A DNA stretch of 30,242 nucleotides from Bacillota bacterium (GTDB lineage Bacteria > Bacillota > Clostridia > Lachnospirales > Lachnospiraceae), in assembly GCA_023414355.1 (NCBI GenBank), contig JAEZOB010000011.1, positions 1-30,242 of the forward strand. Direction: 5' to 3'. The position numbers and the translations under genes are program-made. The stretch's first letter is position 1, and every line of letters starts with the position of its first letter. A model generated the notes under the pieces. It was given only the letters and a program-made list of their open reading frames with translations. It did no database searches and was not told where the DNA came from. Shown here in pieces: positions 5,910-14,379 of the stretch.

Positions 5910-8576
5910 TTATTGTAACACATTTGTAGATTCTGGCAAGTGATTTTTCCGCTCATACAGAAGCATTCCCATCAAACAAAGAAAGGATAGTATAGAGATC
6001 AGCGCTCCCTCCTTCAGATAGGGAGTTCGATATTGTAGTCTGATTTGGTGTTTTCCCTCCGTAATGGGAAGAGCCATATACATGATATTCCCCCTGTCAA
6101 GCTTGGTCTCCCTGCCATCTACATAAGCTTTCCAGCCCTTACTGTAGGGTATGGACAAAAATAGAAGCCCTTTCCTATTCATCATGATCTCTCCCTGAAG
6201 CCTGTTATTACCCGTCTTGATATTGGTCAGGGGTTCCTGACCGAGTTCCTGTATTCTGTTTCTGTATTGTAGCATATCAACATTATAGATTCTTATAGAA
6301 TCATAGAGATAGGTTGCAGCCTCCGGAAAGGTGAGTCTGATCCAATTCTTCCTGTCTTTGCTGTAACCGGTATTCGCCAGAAAGTTTACCTTCCCGAAAT
6401 AAGAATTCATATGCTTATTCCTGATATTGATATTCTTATGCTTTTCATGTTCTCCCTGTACATGGATGGTCTGCATACTGAGCAGATTGTCTTCTATGGA
6501 TAAGCCGGTGATCTGTAGATAGGTTTCTGTTTCACCCTTACCTTCAAAGAAGAGCCGCAGCTCTGCTTCCGCCTTCTTAACCTTGATCTGTTTCTTGCCG
6601 AGTATCATCCCCTCTGTCGAGGCCCGATAGTCCAACTGCGTAATACCCTCTCTCATATTTCGTTTGCTGATAGAGGCAAACTCACTGTCCTCCTCAAGTA
6701 TCACTGCGTACAGAAGAGCATTCTGCTTTTCCAATGCATTTAATCGTCCATATTCTTCTTCCGGTAAATAGTCATGATAGACATAACCGATCGGTAGGGC
6801 ATACTTGTTCCGATATAGGTAATAGCTTCTGTCACCGGCATTAATCTCCTTCATAAGCTCGTAACCGTATGGAGCCGCCCGCTTTACAGAAGTAACGAAA
6901 TATTTCACACCGGCAATCGCATTTAAGATAGTCCGATTATCCTGATTATCAATACGAAATGCAGCTCTTTGATTCAGAAGCTCCAGCTGCTTATAATAAT
7001 TGGTTATTCCACCATCTAGAAGACTGTAGTAAGCCGATACATCATTGAACCGGATAGGCAATGCTTCATTTCTGATATTATCCCCGAAGGTCTCTATCCG
7101 AAACAGTCCGTCATCCTGCAGGGATGAGATTGCGGCAGCTTCTCCTCCCGCAAACAGCTTCGCCACCTGCTTCTTCGTCAGAAATTCCCGGGCATAGCCG
7201 CCAAACTCGGCAGAATAAAAGGCATACCCGTTGAAGCCGATGGATGCAAACAGGATTAGAGAAAGGAGGACCTGCCGTAGCGTATCCTTACTCTTAGGCT
7301 GACGCTGCTGGAGCATCAGAAGCAGAAGGGCTGTGATCAGCAGAAAACAGAAAGACAGCTTTACAATCTTTTTTGAGTAAAAAGCAAAACTCAATACTCC
7401 GTAACCCAGGACTCCCAGAAGCAGTAGCACCTTTTCCCATGGACCCAGATGCAGCAACTCCTCATAGGTGGTTGTAACTATTAAGGCTACCGCGAACGGT
7501 AGAAGGAAGCACCAGCGATTCGTGATATAGGCAAAGCCATTCATAAAATAACCAAAGGCCGGTACGGTACATCCCAAAATAATCAGCAGGAAACTATACT
7601 TGAGTTTGACATACCTTTTATTACAGAACAGGATAGCAAAGCTGACCGCTGTCAGGGTAGGAAAGGACAGGTCCATCCAATAACCCGCATCTACTCCGGA
7701 GGCAAACACTCCCTGAAGCGTATACTTATAATAATCCATATTATAATGAAGAAAGCTGATCAGACATTCCGGCTTGGAGTCCATTCGACCATTTTGAAAG
7801 AATGCATAGACGACAGGCAGAAAGATTACCGAAGCCATCAGCATACCCAATAAGTAATTGCTTCCGATCCGCAGCCCCATGATTAAAAAGCCCAAAAGCT
7901 TATGCTTGTCCTGCCTCGCAAAGGTTACAAGATATCGAAACATCACATAGATAACCGATATCACAGTCAGCATGAAGAGAAAATAGAAATTACTGATGGT
8001 GCTAAGAAAAACCATCCCGATGAATAAATAGGGCTTTCTCCTGCGAAGTATTTCCTCAAGACCAATCAAAAGCAGAGGAAGGTAGATCATCGGATTGAGG
8101 AAATAGGGATGTCTGACTCCAGAGTAAAAAGTATAACCGCAAAAAACGTAAATCAGAGCCCCCGGTATCCTTCCCCTTCGTGACAGCTTCCAATAGCTGC
8201 CGAACAGCAAGAAACTGATTCCTATGAGATATAGCCGAAGTAATATTAATCCAGTATAGAAGGCCGTCCCGTTCTCCTGATTCATAAAGACCGACAGCAA
8301 GGCCAATGGATCTCCCAATACATAGTAATGAAGTGTCGTAATCGTATCGTAGCCCATGCCGACAGTAAAATCCACCATGGCAAAGCCGGCTCCCGTAAGT
8401 AAGCCTCTGAGCATTCTTCCATAGTACAGGAGAATTGGAAGATGTTGATTAATTCCGTCCACACACCATACAAATGATTTCCTCTCTGCAAGAAAGGGAT
8501 AAAAAACTACGGGCAATAATAACAGAAATGATACGGTATATAGAAAATAAGTATTTGTAAAAATTGATTTCTTCAT
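5910..8576 (-). CDS. yfhO: YfhO-family membrane protein, 888 aa
   Basis: A large polytopic membrane protein related to GT-C-fold glycosyltransferases. In Firmicutes, YfhO proteins are implicated in glycosylating lipoteichoic acid or other envelope polymers. An N-terminal TM helix is followed by FVWCVDGINQHLP, the first-loop acidic motif of the family. About a dozen TM segments run to roughly residue 460, then an extracytoplasmic beta-rich domain to about 855, a final TM helix and a short tail. The family-typical GWKAYVDG block is at about 814-821. Length is normal (850-900). The start has AGGAGGTG about 10 bases upstream. It stands alone as a gene, divergent from the EFR1 gene. The sugar and acceptor are unknown. 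Confidence 0.9.
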   Translation of the reverse strand: MKKSIFTNTYFLYTVSFLLLLPVVFYPFLAERKSFVWCVDGINQHLPILLYYGRMLRGLLTGAGFAMVDFTVGMGYDTITTLHYYVLGDPLALLSVFMNQENGTAFYTGLILLRLYLIGISFLLFGSYWKLSRRGRIPGALIYVFCGYTFYSGVRHPYFLNPMIYLPLLLIGLEEILRRRKPYLFIGMVFLSTISNFYFLFMLTVISVIYVMFRYLVTFARQDKHKLLGFLIMGLRIGSNYLLGMLMASVIFLPVVYAFFQNGRMDSKPECLISFLHYNMDYYKYTLQGVFASGVDAGYWMDLSFPTLTAVSFAILFCNKRYVKLKYSFLLIILGCTVPAFGYFMNGFAYITNRWCFLLPFAVALIVTTTYEELLHLGPWEKVLLLLGVLGYGVLSFAFYSKKIVKLSFCFLLITALLLLMLQQRQPKSKDTLRQVLLSLILFASIGFNGYAFYSAEFGGYAREFLTKKQVAKLFAGGEAAAISSLQDDGLFRIETFGDNIRNEALPIRFNDVSAYYSLLDGGITNYYKQLELLNQRAAFRIDNQDNRTILNAIAGVKYFVTSVKRAAPYGYELMKEINAGDRSYYLYRNKYALPIGYVYHDYLPEEEYGRLNALEKQNALLYAVILEEDSEFASISKRNMREGITQLDYRASTEGMILGKKQIKVKKAEAELRLFFEGKGETETYLQITGLSIEDNLLSMQTIHVQGEHEKHKNINIRNKHMNSYFGKVNFLANTGYSKDRKNWIRLTFPEAATYLYDSIRIYNVDMLQYRNRIQELGQEPLTNIKTGNNRLQGEIMMNRKGLLFLSIPYSKGWKAYVDGRETKLDRGNIMYMALPITEGKHQIRLQYRTPYLKEGALISILSFLCLMGMLLYERKNHLPESTNVLQ

Positions 8577-8905
8577 GTGCCTGTTTCACCTCCTATGAAC
8601 ACGTTGTCTGAATATAAGTCGATCGTTGTTCTGCTTACATTCCCCTGTTCTCTATACATGAAGTTTTAGCAATTCTTACTATTTTATGCGAAGCCTTGAA
8701 AATCTGGATAAACAAGACAAGGGTGGTACATTCTGCTCTTAAGCCGAATTGTACCGCCCAAACATTTCTTACTCCCTATTGCCTTCCTTTTGTTTCTGTA
8801 CTATAATAAATGCTAATTGAATTGGAAATGATTTCTTGTTCTCAATCAATATCTTAACTAAAGGTAAATTTAATACATATTATTTCACAAAGGCGAGGTG
8901 CTGCT
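8577..8905. other. Divergent intergenic region with a GTAC-containing inverted repeat
   Basis: This 329-base spacer separates yfhO (-) from the EFR1 gene (+). It holds GGGTGGTAC (8725-8733) and GTACCGCCC (8754-8762 approx.), a 9-bp inverted repeat with one G-T pair and about 20 bases between the arms. It also holds the EFR1 promoter (8779-8807). The arms recall the T-box phrase GGGTGGTACCGCG split by an insertion, but no T-box stem I or terminator is seen. I find no clear yfhO promoter and no small gene. Confidence 0.45.
8779..8807 (+). promoter_or_regulatory. Promoter of the EFR1 gene
   Basis: TTGCCT (8779-8784), a 17-base spacer, TATAAT (8802-8807). The predicted start is near 8814, with a leader of about 90 nt. 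Confidence 0.7.
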
Positions 8906-9811
8906 ATGAGTTCTTATAAAAAACCACAACAGATAGAAATAGTCTATTTTTCAGGGACCGGAGGAACCAAAAGAGCCGCAGAATTATTGACCCAGTCTTT
9001 TACTGATCAAGGTGCCACTGCCAGCTGTCACGAGCTGCATGAGAGAAAGCCCTTTGAATATACCGCTTCCGATATGCTGGTTATCCTTTATCCGGTATAC
9101 GCCTTTAATGCTCCAAAGCCCATCTATAATTTCATAGAGACCCTACCGGATGGGAACGGCAGCCTTGCTGCAGTCATCTCTGTATCCGGTGGCGGTGAAG
9201 TTAGTCCAAATACAGGCTGCCGTATCCATACCATTCGTCGTCTGCATCGGAAGGGCTACCGTGTCCCTTACGAAAGAATGCTGGTTATGCCTGCCAATGT
9301 CTTTATTGATACTCCAAATGATCTATCCTTGCTTTTGTTACAGGCCCTGCCCGATAGGATGAATCGAATTGCAACAGATCTACTCTCCGGAAAGATCAGA
9401 AGAACGAAGCCTACACTGGTTGATCACCTTGTTTCCTCTGTCGGTGAGTCAGAAAAGACGGGCTCAAAGATGTTCGGTAAGCTCATGAGGGTTAATTCTA
9501 ACTGCAACGGCTGCGGCTTATGTGAGCGCTCCTGCCCTACCGGTAATATCAGACTAAAAAATAATATCCCCGTATTCGGCAACAAATGTACCATCTGCTT
9601 AAGATGCGTCTATCATTGCCCCAAGCAATCCATCTCTGCCTTATTTTCGAAAAAGGTCATCCTGCAGAATGGCTACCATTTGGAACATATGGAGCAGCAA
9701 CTGATTGAGCAGAAAGAGAGCAATGCCCTGATGGTGGTCAATGATATAGAAGCCTATCAGATCCCTTATGCACTCTCCGGGATAAAGAAATACCTGCTGG
9801 AACAAGATTAG
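8906..9811 (+). CDS. EFR1-family flavodoxin/ferredoxin protein, 301 aa
   Basis: A two-part electron-transfer protein. Residues 10-165 form a flavodoxin-like domain. YFSGTGGTKRAAELL (14-28) is the FMN phosphate loop, and YPVYAFNAPKPIYNF is the usual following loop. Residues 198-240 form a 2[4Fe-4S] ferredoxin domain with two complete CxxCxxCxxxCP sets (Cys 200, 203, 206, 210 and 228, 231, 234, 238). The protein is cytoplasmic. Proteins of this type are common in anaerobic Clostridia and probably pass low-potential electrons, but the physiological partner is not known. It has its own promoter and an AGGTG site. The tail after 245 has no recognised motif. Confidence 0.9.
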   Translation: MSSYKKPQQIEIVYFSGTGGTKRAAELLTQSFTDQGATASCHELHERKPFEYTASDMLVILYPVYAFNAPKPIYNFIETLPDGNGSLAAVISVSGGGEVSPNTGCRIHTIRRLHRKGYRVPYERMLVMPANVFIDTPNDLSLLLLQALPDRMNRIATDLLSGKIRRTKPTLVDHLVSSVGESEKTGSKMFGKLMRVNSNCNGCGLCERSCPTGNIRLKNNIPVFGNKCTICLRCVYHCPKQSISALFSKKVILQNGYHLEHMEQQLIEQKESNALMVVNDIEAYQIPYALSGIKKYLLEQD

Positions 9812-9830
9812 AATGCTTTTTATCCATCAT

Positions 9831-9915
9831 AAAAGGAGACAGTACCTGTGATGTCACTCCAGACCTTGGCTATTTCTTAAGGTTTGGAGTATATCACAGT
9901 CTGTCTCCTCTTTGT
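9831..9915. terminator. Long bidirectional terminator hairpin
   Basis: GGAGACAG (9835-9842) pairs with CTGTCTCC (9901-9908). Inside it pair TGTGA/TCACA, ACTCCA/TGGAGT and ACCTT/AAGGT, around a short loop. AAAA precedes and TCTTTG follows. It lies between two convergent genes. It has none of the conserved core found in elements A-C. Confidence 0.75.
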
Positions 9916-9935
9916 TAATTTCAGATAACTTATGT

Positions 9936-10799
9936 CTATTTCTCCCAGCGCCCGCTTGCACCACAGGGAAGAACCAATCCGTTCCCCGATACCGGAAGTC
10001 CGATTTCATCTGCTGTCACCTTACCTCCGAATTTTTGACTTAATTCAGTAGACAGCATATAGGATAGCACTCCGGCCTGAAGACCAGTGGTATAAGAATT
10101 TAACAGGAAGAATAATGGATCGTCCGATAACAGCTTTGTGCAAAGCTGTATAAAAGGATGAATGCTGTCTTCAATCTTCCAGATCTCACCCTTGGGCCCT
10201 CTGCCGTAGGAGGGAGGATCCATGATGATAGCATCATATCTGCTCTCTCTTCGGATTTCCCGTTCGACAAACTTGACGCAATCGTCTACGATGTATCTGA
10301 TTGGTGCATCCGCAAGTCCGGAGGCAGCTGCATTTTCCTTGGCCCAGGTTACCATTCCCTTAGATGCATCTACATGAGTGACCGCTGCTCCCGCTTTGGC
10401 TGCCGCCAGAGTTGCTCCTCCGGTGTAAGCAAATAGATTCAGCACCCTAATCTGTCTTCCCTGTGCATTCCTAATCTTTTCTGAAAACCAATCCCAGTTC
10501 ACAGCCTGCTCAGGGAATAAGCCTGTATGCTTGAAGCTGAAGGGCTGTAGATGGAAGATCAGGTCCTTATAGGCGATATCCCACTGTTTCGGCAGGTCGA
10601 AAAATTCCCATTCGCCCCCACCCTTCGTACTTCTGTGATAATGGGCATTCGGTTTTCTCCAACCCTTATTCTGCTGCGGCGTATCCCAGATTACCTGTGG
10701 ATCCGGTCTTACCAGAATATAGTTTCCCCAGCGCTCCAGCTTCTCACCTTTCGTTGCATCTATAACCTCATAATCCTTCCAATCACCAGCAATCCACAT
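9936..10799 (-). CDS. Class I SAM-dependent methyltransferase (RlmI-like), 287 aa
   Basis: A cytoplasmic methyltransferase related to RlmI/RlmK-type 23S rRNA cytosine methyltransferases but without the N-terminal PUA domain (full RlmI is about 396 aa). HTGLFPEQ (91-98) precedes the SAM site, motif I is LNLFAYTGGATLAA (120-133), the acidic VDAS (143-146) would hold the ribose, and MDPPSYGRGPKGE (193-205) is the motif IV segment with the DPPSYGRG signature. The short form suggests a different RNA target. The start has GGAGG 4 bases upstream. A promoter lies about 115 bases upstream (10914-10942). The gene stands alone. Confidence 0.85.
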   Translation of the reverse strand: MWIAGDWKDYEVIDATKGEKLERWGNYILVRPDPQVIWDTPQQNKGWRKPNAHYHRSTKGGGEWEFFDLPKQWDIAYKDLIFHLQPFSFKHTGLFPEQAVNWDWFSEKIRNAQGRQIRVLNLFAYTGGATLAAAKAGAAVTHVDASKGMVTWAKENAAASGLADAPIRYIVDDCVKFVEREIRRESRYDAIIMDPPSYGRGPKGEIWKIEDSIHPFIQLCTKLLSDDPLFFLLNSYTTGLQAGVLSYMLSTELSQKFGGKVTADEIGLPVSGNGLVLPCGASGRWEK

Positions 10800-10913
10800 A
10801 TTACCTCCATATGCCTTGTTCAGGCATTCTATTCAATCAACGAAATTAACTCTTGTGCATTTTCATAATCGCACTTCCGGATATCACACCGCCTCGCGGC
10901 ATCTCAGCTATTT

Positions 10914-10942
10914 ATTATAAACCAGGATGGCCACAAAAACAA
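10914..10942 (-). promoter_or_regulatory. Promoter of the RlmI-like gene
   Basis: On the minus strand TTGTTT (10942-10937), a 17-base spacer and TATAAT (10919-10914). The leader of about 105 nt contains a small CCGC-GAG-GCGG hairpin. Confidence 0.65.
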
Positions 10943-11001
10943 CCTAAATTCATAGTAAGACTCCCAACTGACTTTCCAGAAGCTGTTTCAAAACATGAAG
11001 T

Positions 11002-11166
11002 AAAAGGAAGTGAAAGAACTGGCATTCCCATAATACACTCTTTGGGAGACATACTACTGAATTTGTTTGCGGCAAACGAATACTCATGTACGAATTGTCG
11101 CAAACAAAACAGGAGTGTGTCTTCCGACGAGTGTGTGAGGGATTGCCAGTTCTTTTACTTCCTTTT
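11002..11166 (+). repeat. Long palindromic element A (structured RNA or hairpin repeat)
   Basis: The outer arms AAAAGGAAGTGAAAGAACTG... (11002-11029) and their complement (11139-11166) pair over about 28-30 bases with two imperfections. Inside lies an apical domain (11030-11140): ACACTC pairs with GAGTGT, then an internal loop TTT/GAC, then GGGAGACA pairs with TGTCTTCC, ACT/AGT and CTG/CAG, then a second stem TTTGTTTGCG/CGCAAACAAA with a small end hairpin. Five T follow on the plus strand. It sits between the divergent promoters of the RlmI-like gene and the pspA operon without overlapping either. The apical domain recurs nearly unchanged in element B. Confidence 0.8.
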
Positions 11167-11222
11167 TGAATCAGCCTCTGCTTCCACTTAGCATCCTCTT
11201 ATGTTTCTAACTGTATTTTAAC

Positions 11223-11251
11223 TTGACGTTGCAGGTATTTAAGAATACACT
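11223..11251 (+). promoter_or_regulatory. Promoter of the pspA operon
   Basis: TTGACG (11223-11228), a 17-base spacer, TACACT (11246-11251). This is a sigma-A-type site. I see no sigma-W-like TGAAAC/CGTA pair. The leader (about 73 nt) carries a perfect 8-bp hairpin, AGAAGCCC/GGGCTTCT (11273-11296). Confidence 0.65.
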
Positions 11252-11330
11252 TAAAGCTGTAAACAGGAAACAGAGAAGCCCTATAAAGTGGGCTTCTACG
11301 AATAAACAATATATATGGAGGAGTATTATC

Positions 11331-12005
11331 ATGGGTATATTAACAAGATTTAAGGACATCATGTCCAGCAACATTAATGCACTGCTAGATAAAGCAGAAG
11401 ACCCCGAAAAAATGATTGATCAATGTCTTCGTAATCTGAATTCCGACCTTGGTAAGGTAAAGTCTGAGACAGCAACCATCATGGCTGAAGAGCAGAGAGC
11501 CAAAAGAGTCCTTGGTGAGTGCAGTGAAGAGACGAGCAAAATGCAGACCTATGCCGTGAAAGCACTGGAAGCTAATAACGAAGCTGATGCAAGAAAGTTC
11601 CTTGAGCAGAAAGCCACTCTTTCCGCCAAGCTGCCCGGTCTTCAGGAGGCATATAATCTGGCACATAGCAATGCAACGCATATGCGCGAGATGCATGATA
11701 AATTAGTCGATGACATCAACGAGCTCGAGTCTCGCAAGGATATGATCAAGGGTAAGCTTGCAGTTGCCAAGACTCAGGAGCGAATTAACCGTATGGGTGA
11801 TTCCGTTGCGGATGCCAACAACTCCATTGCAAGCTTTAAGAAATATGAAGAGATGGCAGACAAAGCTCTTGATAAAGCCAATGCTATGGCTGAGCTCAAT
11901 CGTTCCTCTTCCGATCAGACAATTGAAGATCTCACCGCGAAGTACGATACCAATTCCAGCGTAGATGACGAGCTGGCTGCATTAAAAGCAAGCATGAATA
12001 AGTAA
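11331..12005 (+). CDS. pspA: PspA/IM30-family membrane-stress protein, 224 aa
   Basis: A peripheral membrane protein of the PspA/Vipp1 (ESCRT-III-like) family that forms large assemblies on the inner face of damaged or stressed membrane. It opens with MGILTRFKDIMSSNINALLD, the amphipathic helix plus the family-typical start, then DPEKMIDQCLRNL, and is nearly all charged helix to the end, as expected of the long coiled coil. Length is typical (220-235). The ATG at 11331 has GGAGGAG about 8 bases upstream; a longer frame to 11223 begins inside the promoter. First gene of a four-gene operon that matches Bacillus subtilis ydjFGHI (YdjF is that species' PspA). Confidence 0.9.
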   Translation: MGILTRFKDIMSSNINALLDKAEDPEKMIDQCLRNLNSDLGKVKSETATIMAEEQRAKRVLGECSEETSKMQTYAVKALEANNEADARKFLEQKATLSAKLPGLQEAYNLAHSNATHMREMHDKLVDDINELESRKDMIKGKLAVAKTQERINRMGDSVADANNSIASFKKYEEMADKALDKANAMAELNRSSSDQTIEDLTAKYDTNSSVDDELAALKASMNK

Positions 12006-12025
12006 TATAGATTAATTCTGGAGAT

Positions 12026-12068
12026 AAATGTCCGCAGAAATCAGACAACTGCTGAGCTGCGGGCATTT
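12026..12068 (+). promoter_or_regulatory. Intercistronic hairpin between pspA and the zinc-ribbon gene
   Basis: AAATGTCCGCAG (12026-12037) pairs with CTGCGGGCATTT (12057-12068), 12 bp with one G-T pair. There is no T-run, so it is more likely a processing or stabilising site that sets a higher level of PspA than of the downstream proteins. Confidence 0.55.
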
Positions 12069-12119
12069 GTCAGGTAGAGGCTTTCTCATAGTGTTATATC
12101 TTTTAGGGAGGATTTGTAA

Positions 12120-13262
12120 ATGTCCACTGTTGTTCACTATAAATGTCCCAATTGTGGGTCAGACATGGCTTTTGACACTCAGACCGGATTGCTCCGCTGC
12201 GCAAGCTGCGGACGGACGGATAAAATCGAGAACATACCCAAGCCAGAAGAGAACGAGGATGAAACCATCCATTATGACGCGGATGATGATGATATCAATG
12301 CCGCAAACTCCGGCTTCGAGCATGATTATGCCGATGCGAATGATTCTGATGAACCGAGCAATCACTCCACCTTCAACGAGGGTGAAGCTCATGAATACCA
12401 TTGCAATAACTGTGGTGCAATCCTGATTACAGAACCGAATACCGCTGCCACTACCTGCAGCTTCTGCGGAGCCGGTGTCGTATTAAGCGACCGACTGAGT
12501 GGCAACTTAGCTCCCGCCAAGGTCATTCCATTTTCTATCAGTAAGGAGCAGGCCCAGGAAGCTTTTGTCAAATGGTGTAGAAAGGGTCTGCTGACCCCCA
12601 AGGATTTTATGACTGCGGACCGTATCAAAAATATTACCGGCCTCTATGTACCCTTCTGGCTCTATGATATCAACGGGCGCGGAGAAGCCGAAGCAACCTG
12701 CACCAGGGTGCGTACTTATTCTGACAGTGACTGGATCTACACGGAGACCAAATATTACAATGTCTACAGAAAGGTGGATCTAAACTATAGCCGTATCCCC
12801 TGTGATGCTTCCCGTAAGATGGAGGATCATATGATGGATAAGCTGGAGCCGTATTCCTATGAGAATCTGAAGGAATTTAACATGCCCTATCTCGCAGGTT
12901 ATATTGCCGAGAAATATGATTTTACCGACGAGGATATGCTGCCCAGAATCAAGGAGAGGGTCGGCGGTTATGTAGATAATTATCTGGGTTCCACGATCAG
13001 TGGATACACCTCTGTAAATTATCACCGTAAGGACATCAATATCCGTAAGAAGCATGCGGATTATACACTGATGCCGGTGTGGATGGTATGCTATGATTAC
13101 CGTCAGGCAGAACATATCTTTATGATGAACGGACAGACCGGAAAGATCATCGGTAAGCCTCCGCTCAGTAAGGCTAAGATGTTTGGATGGTTTGCAGGGG
13201 TCAGCGTAGGTTGCTTTGCACTCTTTCGCATCATTACGATATTAGGAGGTATGCTGTCATGA
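12120..13262 (+). CDS. ydjG: Zinc-ribbon membrane protein, YdjG-like, 380 aa
   Basis: Two zinc ribbons are visible: Cys 9, 12, 27, 30 (CPNCG...CASCG) and Cys 95, 98, 113, 116 (CNNCG...CSFCG). They are joined by an acidic linker (about 40-92). The following domain starts with LAPAKVIPFSISKEQAQEAF and holds FWLYDINGRGEAEATC, a pattern seen in YdjG-type proteins. One TM helix ends the protein (about 355-377), so the ribbons face the cytoplasm if the tail is anchored. In B. subtilis YdjG helps bring PspA to the membrane together with YdjH and YdjI. GGGAGG lies 8 bases before the ATG. The stop overlaps the next start by four bases (ATGA), so translation is probably coupled. Confidence 0.85.
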   Translation: MSTVVHYKCPNCGSDMAFDTQTGLLRCASCGRTDKIENIPKPEENEDETIHYDADDDDINAANSGFEHDYADANDSDEPSNHSTFNEGEAHEYHCNNCGAILITEPNTAATTCSFCGAGVVLSDRLSGNLAPAKVIPFSISKEQAQEAFVKWCRKGLLTPKDFMTADRIKNITGLYVPFWLYDINGRGEAEATCTRVRTYSDSDWIYTETKYYNVYRKVDLNYSRIPCDASRKMEDHMMDKLEPYSYENLKEFNMPYLAGYIAEKYDFTDEDMLPRIKERVGGYVDNYLGSTISGYTSVNYHRKDINIRKKHADYTLMPVWMVCYDYRQAEHIFMMNGQTGKIIGKPPLSKAKMFGWFAGVSVGCFALFRIITILGGMLS

Positions 13263-14179
13263 AGAAGTCTAATAAACACAAAGTCCTGACTCTGCTGCTG
13301 GCATTGTTACTTACCGTATCAGTATGCTTCCAACCTCCTGTTCAGGCATATGCAACAGACACCTCAGAAAATAAAGTTGCTCAGCATATTTATGATGAAG
13401 CAGGTCTCCTCTCCACCTCCGATAAAGAGGATTTGGAACAGAAATGCATTGACTCCGGCAATGCTGCAGGGGTAGAGATCATGATCTTAACTCATAACGA
13501 CCCGAATGCACTTTATGCAGAGGATTACATTGAAGATTTCGAAGATCAGCAGCCGGCAGGCGACCGTGTCTACCTGTTGGTGGATATGAGCAATCGCGTT
13601 GTATTTATGGAGGGTTACGGAGCAGCCGAAACCTATATCCATTCCAAAAGAATTGATAAAATCATTGAGGAGATCACGCCTTATCTCTCAGAAGGAAATT
13701 ATTACGATGCCTTTTCCATCTACATCGACCGTTCTGCAGGATATATGGGCGATGATTCTGAGATTAATACGGATCATGATTACAGTGTCGGGACTCCTCA
13801 GAATGATAATCCCAATGCTCCATATTATGATGAAACCTATCCTGATGATTATGGAACGACTCAAAACACAGCCAAGGATCTGGCGACCAACATCTGGGTC
13901 CAGCTGTTGGCCGCAATCGTGATCGGAATCATCACTGTGTCTATTATGGCCCTCCGTTCCGGTGGCAGAATGACAGCAGGCGGTGCAACCTATATGGATC
14001 AGAACCAATCCGGCCTTATCGGGCGCAGGGATGATTATATCCGCACTCAGGTTACCAGAGTACCAAAGCCTAAGGATAATCCGAACAATCATGCCGGTGG
14101 CGGCTTCAACGCAGGAGGCTTCCGTGGCGGCGTCTCCATGGGTGGACGCTCTCATAGCTCCGGTGGCGGTAAGTTCTAG
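13259..14179 (+). CDS. ydjH: TPM-domain secreted/membrane protein, YdjH-like, 306 aa
   Basis: A signal peptide (residues 1-32, basic start, LTLLLALLLTVSVCF core, cut near QAYA) is followed by a TPM domain (about 40-165), a fold found in envelope proteins. A TM helix follows at about 212-231, and the cytoplasmic tail ends in a glycine/serine-rich stretch (GGGFNAGGFRGG...), which is usual for TPM proteins. The true start is the ATG at 13259 overlapping the upstream stop, with AGGAGG 7-9 bases before it. A longer frame from 13187 lies inside the previous gene. Likely partner of the zinc-ribbon protein at the membrane. Confidence 0.87.
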   Translation: MKKSNKHKVLTLLLALLLTVSVCFQPPVQAYATDTSENKVAQHIYDEAGLLSTSDKEDLEQKCIDSGNAAGVEIMILTHNDPNALYAEDYIEDFEDQQPAGDRVYLLVDMSNRVVFMEGYGAAETYIHSKRIDKIIEEITPYLSEGNYYDAFSIYIDRSAGYMGDDSEINTDHDYSVGTPQNDNPNAPYYDETYPDDYGTTQNTAKDLATNIWVQLLAAIVIGIITVSIMALRSGGRMTAGGATYMDQNQSGLIGRRDDYIRTQVTRVPKPKDNPNNHAGGGFNAGGFRGGVSMGGRSHSSGGGKF

Positions 14180-14379
14180 TAGTCATCGCATAGTAATTCA
14201 GATATAATAAAAGCGTAGCGATCAGACGTATGCAAGCTTATGATAATTGGCTTTGCTTGCAACAAGCGGACGGAGCTGAAGATCATGAACGAGGTTCATG
14301 GCCTAATAGTCTTAGAAAGAACAGGCATAAAGAGGTAGAAAAGCCTGATTTTATGTTCAAACTTAGGGAGGAAATCAAT
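14180..14379 (+). other. Intercistronic region before the SPFH gene
   Basis: A 200-base gap inside the operon. It holds two hairpins: TGCAAGC/GCTTGCA (about 14230-14262) and CATGAAC-GAG-GTTCATG (14284-14300). A TATAAT at about 14201-14206 has a poor -35, so a weak internal promoter is possible. An in-frame extension of the next gene covers this stretch but has no ribosome binding site. Confidence 0.4.

Noticed and set aside
8725..8762. T-box riboswitch
   Set aside because: Only the GGGTGGTAC phrase fits. It pairs with GTACCGCCC instead of forming the antiterminator bulge, and no stem I, specifier loop or terminator is present.
9831..9915. Fourth member of the palindromic family
   Set aside because: It is long and self-complementary but lacks the CACTSTTTG and GTGTGAGG landmarks. 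It fits a plain bidirectional terminator.
11002..11166. Ordinary MITE with terminal inverted repeats
   Set aside because: The terminal arms of A and B are unrelated while the interior is conserved, which is the reverse of a MITE family.
11002..11166. Simple intrinsic terminator
   Set aside because: It lies between divergent promoters, no gene ends there, and it carries a ~111-base conserved apical domain.
13187..13258. Longer start for the TPM protein
   Set aside because: It would lie inside the upstream gene and remove the signal peptide from the N-terminus. The ATGA overlap start has AGGAGG.
14230..14379. 50-residue N-terminal extension of the SPFH protein
   Set aside because: No ribosome binding site at 14230, while MGLFSKQF at 14380 is the family-like start with TAGGGAGG.
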